Under the pieces are notes generated by a model. It was not told the DNA's origin. It was given only the letters and a program-made list of their open reading frames with translations, and ran no database searches. Of a DNA stretch of 64,000 nt, positions 31,918 to 47,800 are shown in pieces; position 1 is the first letter of the stretch; the number at the start of each line of letters is the position of its first letter. Both the position numbers and the translations under genes were made by a program. The DNA is from Strigamia acuminata (lineage: Eukaryota > Arthropoda > Chilopoda > Geophilomorpha > Linotaeniidae). The stretch covers positions 12,838,186 to 12,902,185 of the forward strand of contig OX442317.1 of assembly GCA_949358305.1 (NCBI GenBank), read 5' to 3'.

Positions 31918-32834
31918 TGCTCGTCAATTTGATAGTAGTTTGATTTTATGTGTTCGAAAATGTAAAGAAGAGTTACTAATTTCGGTCTTATAATTGTATT
32001 ATTTATTTAGCAAATATCTAATCTTTTTCTGTTGTAATAGGAATTTTACATGTCTTTTTTGTGTGCCAATTTTCAGTAAAGACAATGTTTGTTAGGTATT
32101 TTATCTCTTAGAATGACAAGGTCAAGGTTTAGGAATTTTTAGTCTTGTTTTCCAATGTTTTCATGCTATGTTTACCTATTTCTAAGTCTTGTCCTGTTCC
32201 CAGTTCAGTTGTGAAGGCGGAATGACGGGTTTGAAGCATCTGAGTTGCTTTAAAGGTGCATTAGAAAAGAAGGAATTGTTAATTTTGTAATGGATTGCAA
32301 TTAATGCATTTTTACAGTGTATTTGACTTGCTTTAGATGCGTTATTTGCATGTTTAGTTAAGTTTATTCCTATTCTATTTGTTATAATTCTTTCCAATGA
32401 TTTCTGTTAATTTTAGTTGATTTTATCTCTATTATGAGGCACAATGCAAGCTTTAACTTATGTTATTTATGAATTTAGTCACTAGGTGCCTCATGAATTT
32501 GTTGTTGCTATAGAATTGTTGTTGTTATGAAGTTGTTACACTCTTGTTATGAAGAATTAGATGTAGTTAAGTTGAATTTGCCTCCATGTTAATGTTTTGA
32601 AATGATTAAAAGCATTATCTGGATTTTTCTACACAAAGCTTTATTTTATTCAACATCCAACATGTGTGAGTAAGGAGATTTAACCCCAAACTCCCTGGAG
32701 CAGCTCCCCACAAGATCCAGTGCAGAAACTCAAGTCAACTCATTTCTTCCCTCAGTATAGGCCTATGGGAAATTTGCCAAGAATCCCCCATCGCGTTACA
32801 ACTCGTCGCATCACGGCAGTGGCGAGTTGCAACA
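31918..32834 (+). mobile_element. 3' LTR of TK-family element, copy 2; left border of array
   Basis: Identical to 6589-7505, ending GTTGCAACA immediately before the first satellite monomer. Together with the LTR at 57991 it brackets the 25 kb array, with both 3' ends facing inward. Confidence 0.8.
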
Positions 32835-35800
32835 CAGTTGACTTAGCACAAACATCACAAGACCAATGTCTCTGAATGTTTTGAAATAGTGTTTAAACCT
32901 TAGTAAAAAGCTTTAATGTAAGTTTTAGCAACATCCAAGCAATGATTTGGGAGAATAGACTTTTGATCTCATCACAGTTGACTTAGCACAAACACCACAA
33001 GACCAATGTCTCTAAATGTTCTGAAATAGTGTTTAAACCTTAGTAGACGGCTTCAATGTAAGTTTTAGCAACATCCAAGCAATGATTTGGGAGAATAGAC
33101 TTTTGATCTCATCACAGTTGACTTAGCACAAACACCACAAGACCAATGTCTCTGAATGTTCTGAAATAGTGTTTAAACCTTAGTAGAAGGCTTCAATGTA
33201 AGTTTTAGCAACATCCAAGCAATGATTTGGAAGAATAAACTTTTGATCCCATTTGACATCACAGTTGACTTAGCACAAACATCACAAGACCAATGTTTCT
33301 GAATGTTCTGAAATAGTGTTTAAACCTTAGTAGAAAGCTTCAATGTAAGTTTTAGCAACATCCAAGCAATAATTTGAAAGAATAAACTTTTGATCTCATT
33401 TGACGTCACAGTTGACTTAGCACAAACACCACAAGACCAATGTCTCTGAATGTTTAGAAATAGTGTTTAAACCTTAGTAGAAGGCTTCAATGTAAGTGTT
33501 AGCAACATCCAAGCAATAATTTGAAAGAATAAACTTTTGATCTCATTTGACATCACAGTTGACTTAGCACAAACACCACAAACCAATGTCTCTGAATGTT
33601 CTGAAATAGTGTTTAAACCTTAGTAGAAGGCTTCAATGTAAGTTTTAGCAACATCCAAGCAATGATTTGGGAGAATAGACTTTTGATCTCATCACAGTTG
33701 ACTTAGCACAAACACCACAAGACCAATGTCTCTGAATGTTTAGAAATAGTGTTTAAACCTTAGTAGAAGGCTTCAATGTAAGTGTTAGCAACATCCAAGC
33801 AATAATTTGAAAGAATAAACTTTTGATCTCATTTGACATCACAGTTGACTTAGCACAAACACCACAAACCAATGTCTCTGAATGTTCTGAAATAGTGTTT
33901 AAACCTTAGTAGAAGGCTTCAATGTAAGTTTTAGCAACATCCAAGCAATGATTTAGGAGAATAGACTTTTGATCTCATCACAGTTGACTTAGCACAAACA
34001 TCACAAGACCAATGTCTCTGAATGTTTTGAAATAGTGTTTAAACCTTAGTAAAAAGCTTTAATGTAAGTTTTAGCAACATCCAAGCAATGATTTGGGAGA
34101 ATAGACTTTTGATCTCATCACAGTTGACTTAGCACAAACACCACAAGACCAATGTCTCTAAATGTTCTGAAATAGTGTTTAAACCTTAGTAGACGGCTTC
34201 AATGTAAGTTTTAGCAACATCCAAGCAATGATTTGGGAGAATAGACTTTTGATCTCATCACAGTTGACTTAGCACAAACACCACAAGACCAATGTCTCTG
34301 AATGTTCTGAAATAGTGTTTAAACCTTAGTAGAAGGCTTCAATGTAAGTTTTAGCAACATCCAAGCAATGATTTGGGAGAATAGACTTTTGATCTCATCA
34401 CAGTTGACTTAGCACAAACACCACAAGACCAATGTGTCTGAATGTTCTGAAATAGTGTTTAAACCTTAGTAGAAGGCTTCAATGTAAGTTTTAGCAACAT
34501 TTAAGCAATGATTTTGGAGAATAGACTTTTGATCTCATCACAGTTGACTTAGCACAAACATCACAAGACCAATGTCTCTGAATGTTCTGAAATAGTGTTT
34601 AAACCTTAGTAGAAGGCTTTAATGTAAGTTTTAGCAACATCCAAGCAATGATTTGAAAGAATAAACTTTTGATCTCATTTGACATCACAGTTGACTTAGC
34701 ACAAACATCACAAGACCAATGTCTCTAAATGTTCTGAAATAGTGTTTAAACCTTAGTAGACGGCTTCAATGTAAGTTTTAGCAACATCTAAGCAATGATT
34801 TGGGAGAATAGACTTTTGATCTCATCACAGTTGACTTAGCACAAACATCACAAGACCAATGTCTCTGAATGTTTTGAAATAGTGTTTAAACCTTAGTAGA
34901 AAGCTTTAATGTAAGTTTTAGCAACATCCAAGCAATGATTTGGGAGAATAGACTTTTGATCTCATCACAGTTGACTTAGCACAAACATCACAAGACCAAT
35001 GTCTCTGAATGTTTTGAAATAGTGTTTAAACCTTAGTAGAAAGCTTTAATGTAAGTTTTAGCAACATCCAAGCAATGATTTGGGAGAATAGACTTTTGAT
35101 CTCATCACAGTTGACTTAGCACAAACATCACAAGACCAATGTCTCTGAATGTTCTGAAATAGTGTTTAAACCTTAGTAGAAAGCTTTAATGTAAGTTTTA
35201 GCAACATCCAAGAAATGATTTGGGAAAATAGACTTTTGATCTCATCACAGTTGACTTAGCACAAACACCACAAGACCAATGTCTCTGAATGTTCTGAAAT
35301 AGTGTTTAAACCTTAGTAGAAGGCTTCAATGTTAGTTTTAGCAACATCCAAGCAATAATTTGAAAGAATAAACTTTTGATCTCATTTGACATCACAGTTG
35401 ACTTAGCACAAACACCACAAACCAATGTCTCTGAATGTTCTGAAATAGTGTTTAAACCTTAGTAGAAGGCTTCAATGTAAGTTTTAGCAACATCCAAGCA
35501 ATGATTTGGGAGAATAGACTTTTGATCTCATCACAGTTGACTTAGCACAAACATCACAAGACCAATGTCTCTGAATGTTCTGAAATAGTGTTTAAACCTT
35601 AGTAAAAAGCTTTAATGTAAGTTTTAGCAACATCCAAGCAATGATTTGAAAGAATAAACTTTTGATCTTATTTGACGTCACAGTTGACTTAGCACAAACA
35701 CCACAAGACCAATGTATCTGAATGTTCTGAAATAGTGTTTAAACCTTAGTAGAAGGCTTCAATGTAAGTTTTAGCAACATCCAAGCAATGATTTGGGAGA

Positions 35801-38800
35801 ATAGACTTTTGATCTCATCACAGTTGACTTAGCACAAACACCACAAGACCAATGTCTCTGAATGTTTAGAAATAGTGTTTAAACCTTAGTAGAAGACTTC
35901 AATGTAAGTGTTAGCAACATCCAAGCAATAATTTGAAAGAATAAACTTTTGATCTCATTTGACATCACAGTTGACTTAGCACAAACACCACAAGACCAAT
36001 GTGTCTGAATGTTCTGAAATAGTGTTTAAACCTTAGTAGAAGGCTTCAATGTAAGTTTTAGCAACATCCAAGCAATGATTTTGGAGAATAGACTTTTGAT
36101 CTCATCACAGTTGACTTAGCACAAACACCACAAGACCAATGTCTCCGAATGTTCTGAAATAGTGTTTAAACCTTAGTAGAAGGCTTCAATGTAAGTTTTA
36201 GCAACATCCAAGCAATGATTTGGAAGAATAAACTTTTGATCCCATTTGACATCACAGTTGACTTAGCACAAACATCACAAGACCAATGTTTCTGAATGTT
36301 CTGAAATAGTGTTTAAACCTTAGTAGAAAGCTTCAATGTAAGTTTTAGCAACATCCAAGCAATAATTTGAAAGAATAAACTTTTGATCTCATTTGACGTC
36401 ACAGTTGACTTAGCACAAACACCACAAGACCAATGTCTCTGAATGTTTAGAAATAGTGTTTAAACCTTAGTAGAAGGCTTCAATGTAAGTGTTAGCAACA
36501 TCCAAGCAATAATTTGAAAGAATAAACTTTTGATCTCATTTGACATCACAGTTGACTTAGCACAAACACCACAAACCAATGTCTCTAAATGTTCTGAAAT
36601 AGTGTTTAAACCTTAGTAGAAGGCTTCAATGTAAGTTTTAGCAACATCCAAGCAATGATTTGGGAGAATAGACTTTTGATCTCATCACAGTTGACTTAGC
36701 ACAAACACCACAAGACCAATGTCTCTGAATGTTTAGAAATAGTGTTTAAACCTTAGTAGAAGGCTTCAATGTAAGTGTTAGCAACATCCAAGCAATAATT
36801 TGAAAGAATAAACTTTTGATCTCATTTGACATCACAGTTGACTTAGCACAAACACCACAAACCAATGTCTCTGAATGTTCTGAAATAGTGTTTAAACCTT
36901 AGTAGAAGGCTTCAATGTAAGTTTTAGCAACATCCAAGCAATGATTTAGGAGAATAGACTTTTGATCTCATCACAGTTGACTTAGCACAAACATCACAAG
37001 ACCAATGTCTCTGAATGTTTTGAAATAGTGTTTAAACCTTAGTAAAAAGCTTTAATGTAAGTTTTAGCAACATCCAAGCAATGATTTGGGAGAATAGACT
37101 TTTGATCTCATCACAGTTGACTTAGCACAAACACCACAAGACCAATGTCTCTAAATGTTCTGAAATAGTGTTTAAACCTTAGTAGACGGCTTCAATGTAA
37201 GTTTTAGCAACATCCAAGCAATGATTTGGGAGAATAGACTTTTGATCTCATCACAGTTGACTTAGCACAAACATCACAAGACCAATGTCTCTGAATGTTC
37301 TGAAATAGTGTTTAAACCTTAGTAGAAAGCTTTAATGTAAGTTTTAGCAACATCCAAGCAATGATTTGAAAGAATAAACTTTTGATCTTATTTGACGTCA
37401 CAGTTGACTTAGCACAAACACCACAAGACCAATGTATCTGAATGTTCTGAAATAGTGTTTAAACCTTAGTAGAAGGCTTCAATGTAAGTTTTAGCAACAT
37501 CCAAGCAATGATTTGGGAGAATAGACTTTTGATCTCATCACAGTTGACTTAGCACAAACACCACAAGACCAATGTCTCTGAATGTTTAGAAATAGTGTTT
37601 AAACCTTAGTAGAAGACTTCAATGTAAGTGTTAGCAACATCCAAGCAATAATTTGAAAGAATAAACTTTTGATCTCATTTGACATCACAGTTGACTTAGC
37701 ACAAACACCACAAGACCAATGTGTCTGAATGTTCTGAAATAGTGTTTAAACCTTAGTAGAAGGCTTCAATGTAAGTTTTAGCAACATCCAAGCAATGATT
37801 TTGGAGAATAGACTTTTGATCTCATCACAGTTGACTTAGCACAAACACCACAAGACCAATGTCTCCGAATGTTCTGAAATAGTGTTTAAACCTTAGTAGA
37901 AGGCTTCAATGTAAGTTTTAGCAACATCCAAGCAATGATTTGGAAGAATAAACTTTTGATCCCATTTGACATCACAGTTGACTTAGCACAAACATCACAA
38001 GACCAATGTTTCTGAATGTTCTGAAATAGTGTTTAAACCTTAGTAGAAAGCTTCAATGTAAGTTTTAGCAACATCCAAGCAATAATTTGAAAGAATAAAC
38101 TTTTGATCTCATTTGACGTCACAGTTGACTTAGCACAAACACCACAAGACCAATGTCTCTGAATGTTTAGAAATAGTGTTTAAACCTTAGTAGAAGGCTT
38201 CAATGTAAGTGTTAGCAACATCCAAGCAATAATTTGAAAGAATAAACTTTTGATCTCATTTGACATCACAGTTGACTTAGCACAAACACCACAAACCAAT
38301 GTCTCTGAATGTTCTGAAATAGTGTTTAAACCTTAGTAGAAGGCTTCAATGTAAGTTTTAGCAACATTTAAGCAATGATTTTGGAGAATAGACTTTTGAT
38401 CTCATCACAGTTGACTTAGCACAAACATCACAAGACCAATGTCTCTGAATGTTCTGAAATAGTGTTTAAACCTTAGTAGAAGGCTTTAATGTAAGTTTTA
38501 GCAACATCCAAGCAATGATTTGAAAGAATAAACTTTTGATCTCATTTGACATCACAGTTGACTTAGCACAAACATCACAAGACCAATGTCTCTAAATGTT
38601 CTGAAATAGTGTTTAAACCTTAGTAGACGGCTTCAATGTAAGTTTTAGCAACATCTAAGCAATGATTTGGGAGAATAGACTTTTGATCTCATCACAGTTG
38701 ACTTAGCACAAACATCACAAGACCAATGTCTCTGAATGTTTTGAAATAGTGTTTAAACCTTAGTAGAAAGCTTTAATGTAAGTTTTAGCAACATCCAAGC

Positions 38801-41800
38801 AATGATTTGGGAGAATAGACTTTTGATCTCATCACAGTTGACTTAGCACAAACACCACAAGACCAATGTCTCTGAATGTTTAGAAATAGTATTTAAACCT
38901 TAGTAGAAGGCTTCAATGTAAGTGTTAGCAACATCCAAGCAATAATTTGAAAGAATAAACTTTTGATCTCATTTGACATCACAGTTGACTTAGCACAAAC
39001 ACCACAAACCAATGTCTCTGAATGTTCTGAAATAGTGTTTAAACCTTAGTAGAAGGCTTCAATGTAAGTTTTAGCAACATCCAAGCAATGATTTGGGAGA
39101 ATAGACTTTTGATCTCATCACAGTTGACTTAGCACAAACATCACAAGACCAATGTCTCTGAATGTTTAGAAATAGTGTTTAAACCTTAGTAGAAGGCTTC
39201 AATGTAAGTGTTAGCAACATCCAAGCAATAATTTGAAAGAATAAACTTTTGATCTCATTTGACATCACAGTTGACTTAGCACAAACATCACAAGACCAAT
39301 GTTTCTGAATGTTCTGAAATAGTGTTTAAACCTTAGTAGAAAGCTTCAATGTAAGTTTTAGCAACATCCAAGCAATAATTTGAAAGAATAAACTTTTGAT
39401 CTCATTTGACGTCACAGTTGACTTAGCACAAACACCACAAGACCAATGTCTCTGAATGTTTAGAAATAGTGTTTAAACCTTAGTAGAAGGCTTCAATGTA
39501 AGTGTTAGCAACATCCAAGCAATAATTTGAAAGAATAAACTTTTGATCTCATTTGACATCACAGTTGACTTAGCACAAACACCACAAACCAATGTCTCTG
39601 AATGTTCTGAAATAGTGTTTAAACCTTAGTAGAAGGCTTCAATGTAAGTTTTAGCAACATCCAAGCAATGATTTGGGAGAATAGACTTTTGATCTCATCA
39701 CAGTTGACTTAGCACAAACATCACAAGACCAATGTCTCTGAATGTTCTGAAATAGTGTTTAAACCTTAGTAGAAGGCTTCAATGTAAGTTTTAGCAACAT
39801 CCAAGCAATGATTTGGGAGAATAGACTTTTGATCTCATCACAGTTGACTTAGCACAAACATCACAAGACCAATGTCTCTAAATGTTCTGAAATAGTGTTT
39901 AAACCTTAGTAGAAAGCTTTAATGTAAGTTTTAGCAACATCCAAGCAATGATTTGAAAGAATAAACTTTTGATCTCATTTGACATCACAGTTGACTTAGC
40001 ACAAACATCACAAGACCAATGTCTCTGAATGTTTTGAAATAGTGTTTAAACCTTAGTAGAAAGCTTTAATGTAAGTTTTAGCAACATCCAAGCAATGATT
40101 TGGGAGAATAGACTTTTGATCTCATCACAGTTGACTTAGCACAAACATCACAAGACCAATGTCTCTGAATGTTTTGAAATAGTGTTTAAACCTTAGTAGA
40201 AAGCTTTAATGTAAGTTTTAGCAACATCCAAGCAATGATTTGGGAGAATAGACTTTTGATCTCATCACAGTTGACTTAGCACAAACATCACAAGACCAAT
40301 GTCTCTGAATGTTCTGAAATAGTGTTTAAACCTTAGTAGAAAGCTTTAATGTAAGTTTTAGCAACATCCAAGAAATGATTTGGGAAAATAGACTTTTGAT
40401 CTCATCACAGTTGACTTAGCACAAACACCACAAGACCAATGTCTCTGAATGTTCTGAAATAGTGTTTAAACCTTAGTAGAAGGCTTCAATGTTAGTTTTA
40501 GCAACATCCAAGCAATAATTTGAAAGAATAAACTTTTGATCTCATTTGACATCACAGTTGACTTAGCACAAACACCACAAACCAATGTCTCTGAATGTTC
40601 TGAAATAGTGTTTAAACCTTAGTAGAAGGCTTCAATGTAAGTTTTAGCAACATCCAAGCAATGATTTGGGAGAATAGACTTTTGATCTCATCACAGTTGA
40701 CTTAGCACAAACATCACAAGACCAATGTCTCTGAATGTTCTGAAATAGTGTTTAAACCTTAGTAAAAAGCTTTAATGTAAGTTTTAGCAACATCCAAGCA
40801 ATGATTTGAAAGAATAAACTTTTGATCTTATTTGACGTCACAGTTGACTTAGCACAAACACCACAAGACCAATGTATCTGAATGTTCTGAAATAGTGTTT
40901 AAACCTTAGTAGAAGGCTTCAATGTAAGTTTTAGCAACATCCAAGCAATGATTTGGGAGAATAGACTTTTGATCTCATCACAGTTGACTTAGCACAAACA
41001 CCACAAGACCAATGTCTCTGAATGTTTAGAAATAGTGTTTAAACCTTAGTAGAAGACTTCAATGTAAGTGTTAGCAACATCCAAGCAATAATTTGAAAGA
41101 ATAAACTTTTGATCTCATTTGACATCACAGTTGACTTAGCACAAACACCACAAGACCAATGTGTCTGAATGTTCTGAAATAGTGTTTAAACCTTAGTAGA
41201 AGGCTTCAATGTAAGTTTTAGCAACATCCAAGCAATGATTTTGGAGAATAGACTTTTGATCTCATCACAGTTGACTTAGCACAAACACCACAAGACCAAT
41301 GTCTCCGAATGTTCTGAAATAGTGTTTAAACCTTAGTAGAAGGCTTCAATGTAAGTTTTAGCAACATCCAAGCAATGATTTGGAAGAATAAACTTTTGAT
41401 CCCATTTGACATCACAGTTGACTTAGCACAAACATCACAAGACCAATGTTTCTGAATGTTCTGAAATAGTGTTTAAACCTTAGTAGAAAGCTTCAATGTA
41501 AGTTTTAGCAACATCCAAGCAATAATTTGAAAGAATAAACTTTTGATCTCATTTGACGTCACAGTTGACTTAGCACAAACACCACAAGACCAATGTCTCT
41601 GAATGTTTAGAAATAGTGTTTAAACCTTAGTAGAAGGCTTCAATGTAAGTGTTAGCAACATCCAAGCAATAATTTGAAAGAATAAACTTTTGATCTCATT
41701 TGACATCACAGTTGACTTAGCACAAACACCACAAACCAATGTCTCTAAATGTTCTGAAATAGTGTTTAAACCTTAGTAGAAGGCTTCAATGTAAGTTTTA

Positions 41801-44800
41801 GCAACATCCAAGCAATGATTTGGGAGAATAGACTTTTGATCTCATCACAGTTGACTTAGCACAAACACCACAAGACCAATGTCTCTGAATGTTTAGAAAT
41901 AGTGTTTAAACCTTAGTAGAAGGCTTCAATGTAAGTGTTAGCAACATCCAAGCAATAATTTGAAAGAATAAACTTTTGATCTCATTTGACATCACAGTTG
42001 ACTTAGCACAAACACCACAAACCAATGTCTCTGAATGTTCTGAAATAGTGTTTAAACCTTAGTAGAAGGCTTCAATGTAAGTTTTAGCAACATCCAAGCA
42101 ATGATTTAGGAGAATAGACTTTTGATCTCATCACAGTTGACTTAGCACAAACATCACAAGACCAATGTCTCTGAATGTTTTGAAATAGTGTTTAAACCTT
42201 AGTAAAAAGCTTTAATGTAAGTTTTAGCAACATCCAAGCAATGATTTGGGAGAATAGACTTTTGATCTCATCACAGTTGACTTAGCACAAACACCACAAG
42301 ACCAATGTCTCTAAATGTTCTGAAATAGTGTTTAAACCTTAGTAGACGGCTTCAATGTAAGTTTTAGCAACATCCAAGCAATGATTTGGGAGAATAGACT
42401 TTTGATCTCATCACAGTTGACTTAGCACAAACATCACAAGACCAATGTCTCTGAATGTTCTGAAATAGTGTTTAAACCTTAGTAGAAAGCTTTAATGTAA
42501 GTTTTAGCAACATCCAAGCAATGATTTGAAAGAATAAACTTTTGATCTTATTTGACGTCACAGTTGACTTAGCACAAACACCACAAGACCAATGTATCTG
42601 AATGTTCTGAAATAGTGTTTAAACCTTAGTAGAAGGCTTCAATGTAAGTTTTAGCAACATCCAAGCAATGATTTGGGAGAATAGACTTTTGATCTCATCA
42701 CAGTTGACTTAGCACAAACACCACAAGACCAATGTCTCTGAATGTTTAGAAATAGTGTTTAAACCTTAGTAGAAGACTTCAATGTAAGTGTTAGCAACAT
42801 CCAAGCAATAATTTGAAAGAATAAACTTTTGATCTCATTTGACATCACAGTTGACTTAGCACAAACACCACAAGACCAATGTGTCTGAATGTTCTGAAAT
42901 AGTGTTTAAACCTTAGTAGAAGGCTTCAATGTAAGTTTTAGCAACATCCAAGCAATGATTTTGGAGAATAGACTTTTGATCTCATCACAGTTGACTTAGC
43001 ACAAACACCACAAGACCAATGTCTCCGAATGTTCTGAAATAGTGTTTAAACCTTAGTAGAAGGCTTCAATGTAAGTTTTAGCAACATCCAAGCAATGATT
43101 TGGAAGAATAAACTTTTGATCCCATTTGACATCACAGTTGACTTAGCACAAACATCACAAGACCAATGTTTCTGAATGTTCTGAAATAGTGTTTAAACCT
43201 TAGTAGAAAGCTTCAATGTAAGTTTTAGCAACATCCAAGCAATAATTTGAAAGAATAAACTTTTGATCTCATTTGACGTCACAGTTGACTTAGCACAAAC
43301 ACCACAAGACCAATGTCTCTGAATGTTTAGAAATAGTGTTTAAACCTTAGTAGAAGGCTTCAATGTAAGTGTTAGCAACATCCAAGCAATAATTTGAAAG
43401 AATAAACTTTTGATCTCATTTGACATCACAGTTGACTTAGCACAAACACCACAAACCAATGTCTCTGAATGTTCTGAAATAGTGTTTAAACCTTAGTAGA
43501 AGGCTTCAATGTAAGTTTTAGCAACATTTAAGCAATGATTTTGGAGAATAGACTTTTGATCTCATCACAGTTGACTTAGCACAAACATCACAAGACCAAT
43601 GTCTCTGAATGTTCTGAAATAGTGTTTAAACCTTAGTAGAAGGCTTTAATGTAAGTTTTAGCAACATCCAAGCAATGATTTGAAAGAATAAACTTTTGAT
43701 CTCATTTGACATCACAGTTGACTTAGCACAAACATCACAAGACCAATGTCTCTAAATGTTCTGAAATAGTGTTTAAACCTTAGTAGACGGCTTCAATGTA
43801 AGTTTTAGCAACATCTAAGCAATGATTTGGGAGAATAGACTTTTGATCTCATCACAGTTGACTTAGCACAAACATCACAAGACCAATGTCTCTGAATGTT
43901 TTGAAATAGTGTTTAAACCTTAGTAGAAAGCTTTAATGTAAGTTTTAGCAACATCCAAGCAATGATTTGGGAGAATAGACTTTTGATCTCATCACAGTTG
44001 ACTTAGCACAAACACCACAAGACCAATGTCTCTGAATGTTTAGAAATAGTATTTAAACCTTAGTAGAAGGCTTCAATGTAAGTGTTAGCAACATCCAAGC
44101 AATAATTTGAAAGAATAAACTTTTGATCTCATTTGACATCACAGTTGACTTAGCACAAACACCACAAACCAATGTCTCTGAATGTTCTGAAATAGTGTTT
44201 AAACCTTAGTAGAAGGCTTCAATGTAAGTTTTAGCAACATCCAAGCAATGATTTGGGAGAATAGACTTTTGATCTCATCACAGTTGACTTAGCACAAACA
44301 TCACAAGACCAATGTCTCTGAATGTTTAGAAATAGTGTTTAAACCTTAGTAGAAGGCTTCAATGTAAGTGTTAGCAACATCCAAGCAATAATTTGAAAGA
44401 ATAAACTTTTGATCTCATTTGACATCACAGTTGACTTAGCACAAACACCACAAACCAATGTCTCTGAATGTTCTGAAATAGTGTTTAAACCTTAGTAGAA
44501 GGCTTCAATGTAAGTTTTAGCAACATCCAAGCAATGATTTGGGAGAATAGACTTTTGATCTCATCACAGTTGACTTAGCACAAACACCACAAGACCAATG
44601 TCTCTGAATGTTTAGAAATAGTGTTTAAACCTTAGTAGAAGGCTTCAATGTAAGTGTTAGCAACATCCAAGCAATAATTTGAAAGAATAAACTTTTGATC
44701 TCATTTGACATCACAGTTGACTTAGCACAAACACCACAAACCAATGTCTCTGAATGTTCTGAAATAGTGTTTAAACCTTAGTAGAAGGCTTCAATGTAAG

Positions 44801-47800
44801 TTTTAGCAACATCCAAGCAATGATTTAGGAGAATAGACTTTTGATCTCATCACAGTTGACTTAGCACAAACATCACAAGACCAATGTCTCTGAATGTTTT
44901 GAAATAGTGTTTAAACCTTAGTAAAAAGCTTTAATGTAAGTTTTAGCAACATCCAAGCAATGATTTGGGAGAATAGACTTTTGATCTCATTTGACGTCAC
45001 AGTTGACTTAGCACAAACACCACAAGACCAATGTCTCTGAATGTTTAGAAATAGTGTTTAAACCTTAGTAGAAGGCTTCAATGTAAGTGTTAGCAACATC
45101 CAAGCAATAATTTGAAAGAATAAACTTTTGATCTCATTTGACATCACAGTTGACTTAGCACAAACACCACAAACCAATGTCTCTGAATGTTCTGAAATAG
45201 TGTTTAAACCTTAGTAGAAGGCTTCAATGTAAGTTTTAGCAACATCCAAGCAATGATTTGGGAGAATAGACTTTTGATCTCATCACAGTTGACTTAGCAC
45301 AAACACCACAAGACCAATGTCTCTGAATGTTTAGAAATAGTGTTTAAACCTTAGTAGAAGGCTTCAATGTAAGTGTTAGCAACATCCAAGCAATAATTTG
45401 AAAGAATAAACTTTTGATCTCATTTGACATCACAGTTGACTTAGCACAAACACCACAAACCAATGTCTCTGAATGTTCTGAAATAGTGTTTAAACCTTAG
45501 TAGAAGGCTTCAATGTAAGTTTTAGCAACATCCAAGCAATGATTTAGGAGAATAGACTTTTGATCTCATCACAGTTGACTTAGCACAAACATCACAAGAC
45601 CAATGTCTCTGAATGTTTTGAAATAGTGTTTAAACCTTAGTAAAAAGCTTTAATGTAAGTTTTAGCAACATCCAAGCAATGATTTGGGAGAATAGACTTT
45701 TGATCTCATCACAGTTGACTTAGCACAAACACCACAAGACCAATGTCTCTAAATGTTCTGAAATAGTGTTTAAACCTTAGTAGACGGCTTCAATGTAAGT
45801 TTTAGCAACATCCAAGCAATGATTTGGGAGAATAGACTTTTGATCTCATCACAGTTGACTTAGCACAAACACCACAAGACCAATGTTTCTGAATGTTCTG
45901 AAATAGTGTTTAAACCTTAGTAGAAGGCTTCAATGTAAGTTTTAGCAACATCCAAGCAATGATTTGGGAGAATAGACTTTTGATCTCATCACAGTTGACT
46001 TAGCACAAACACCACAAGACCAATGTGTCTGAATGTTCTGAAATAGTGTTTAAACCTTAGTAGAAGGCTTCAATGTAAGTTTTAGCAACATTTAAGCAAT
46101 GATTTTGGAGAATAGACTTTTGATCTCATCACAGTTGACTTAGCACAAACATCACAAGACCAATGTCTCTGAATGTTCTGAAATAGTGTTTAAACCTTAG
46201 TAGAAGGCTTTAATGTAAGTTTTAGCAACATCCAAGCAATGATTTGAAAGAATAAACTTTTGATCTCATTTGACATCACAGTTGACTTAGCACAAACACC
46301 ACAAACCAATGTCTCTGAATGTTCTGAAATAGTGTTTAAACCTTAGTAGAAGGCTTCAATGTAAGTTTTAGCAACATTTAAGCAATGATTTTGGAGAATA
46401 GACTTTTGATCTCATCACAGTTGACTTAGCACAAACATCACAAGACCAATGTCTCTGAATGTTCTGAAATAGTGTTTAAACCTTAGTAGAAGGCTTTAAT
46501 GTAAGTTTTAGCAACATCCAAGCAATGATTTGAAAGAATAAACTTTTGATCTCATTTGACATCACAGTTGACTTAGCACAAACATCACAAGACCAATGTC
46601 TCTAAATGTTCTGAAATAGTGTTTAAACCTTAGTAGACGGCTTCAATGTAAGTTTTAGCAACATCTAAGCAATGATTTGGGAGAATAGACTTTTGATCTC
46701 ATCACAGTTGACTTAGCACAAACATCACAAGACCAATGTCTCTGAATGTTTTGAAATAGTGTTTAAACCTTAGTAGAAAGCTTTAATGTAAGTTTTAGCA
46801 ACATCCAAGCAATGATTTGGGAGAATAGACTTTTGATCTCATCACAGTTGACTTAGCACAAACACCACAAGACCAATGTCTCTGAATGTTTAGAAATAGT
46901 ATTTAAACCTTAGTAGAAGGCTTCAATGTAAGTGTTAGCAACATCCAAGCAATAATTTGAAAGAATAAACTTTTGATCTCATTTGACATCACAGTTGACT
47001 TAGCACAAACACCACAAACCAATGTCTCTGAATGTTCTGAAATAGTGTTTAAACCTTAGTAGAAGGCTTCAATGTAAGTTTTAGCAACATCCAAGCAATG
47101 ATTTGGGAGAATAGACTTTTGATCTCATCACAGTTGACTTAGCACAAACATCACAAGACCAATGTCTCTGAATGTTTAGAAATAGTGTTTAAACCTTAGT
47201 AGAAGGCTTCAATGTAAGTGTTAGCAACATCCAAGCAATAATTTGAAAGAATAAACTTTTGATCTCATTTGACATCACAGTTGACTTAGCACAAACACCA
47301 CAAACCAATGTCTCTGAATGTTCTGAAATAGTGTTTAAACCTTAGTAGAAGGCTTCAATGTAAGTTTTAGCAACATCCAAGCAATGATTTGGGAGAATAG
47401 ACTTTTGATCTCATCACAGTTGACTTAGCACAAACACCACAAGACCAATGTCTCTGAATGTTTAGAAATAGTGTTTAAACCTTAGTAGAAGGCTTCAATG
47501 TAAGTGTTAGCAACATCCAAGCAATAATTTGAAAGAATAAACTTTTGATCTCATTTGACATCACAGTTGACTTAGCACAAACACCACAAACCAATGTCTC
47601 TGAATGTTCTGAAATAGTGTTTAAACCTTAGTAGAAGGCTTCAATGTAAGTTTTAGCAACATCCAAGCAATGATTTAGGAGAATAGACTTTTGATCTCAT
47701 CACAGTTGACTTAGCACAAACATCACAAGACCAATGTCTCTGAATGTTTTGAAATAGTGTTTAAACCTTAGTAAAAAGCTTTAATGTAAGTTTTAGCAAC

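Larger units (their letters stand above)
25330..37939. repeat. Segmental duplication, copy 2
   Basis: Exact counterpart of 1-12610. It continues beyond 37939 into the long satellite array, where copy 1 is interrupted by the N run, so the full length of the duplication cannot be measured here. Confidence 0.93.
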
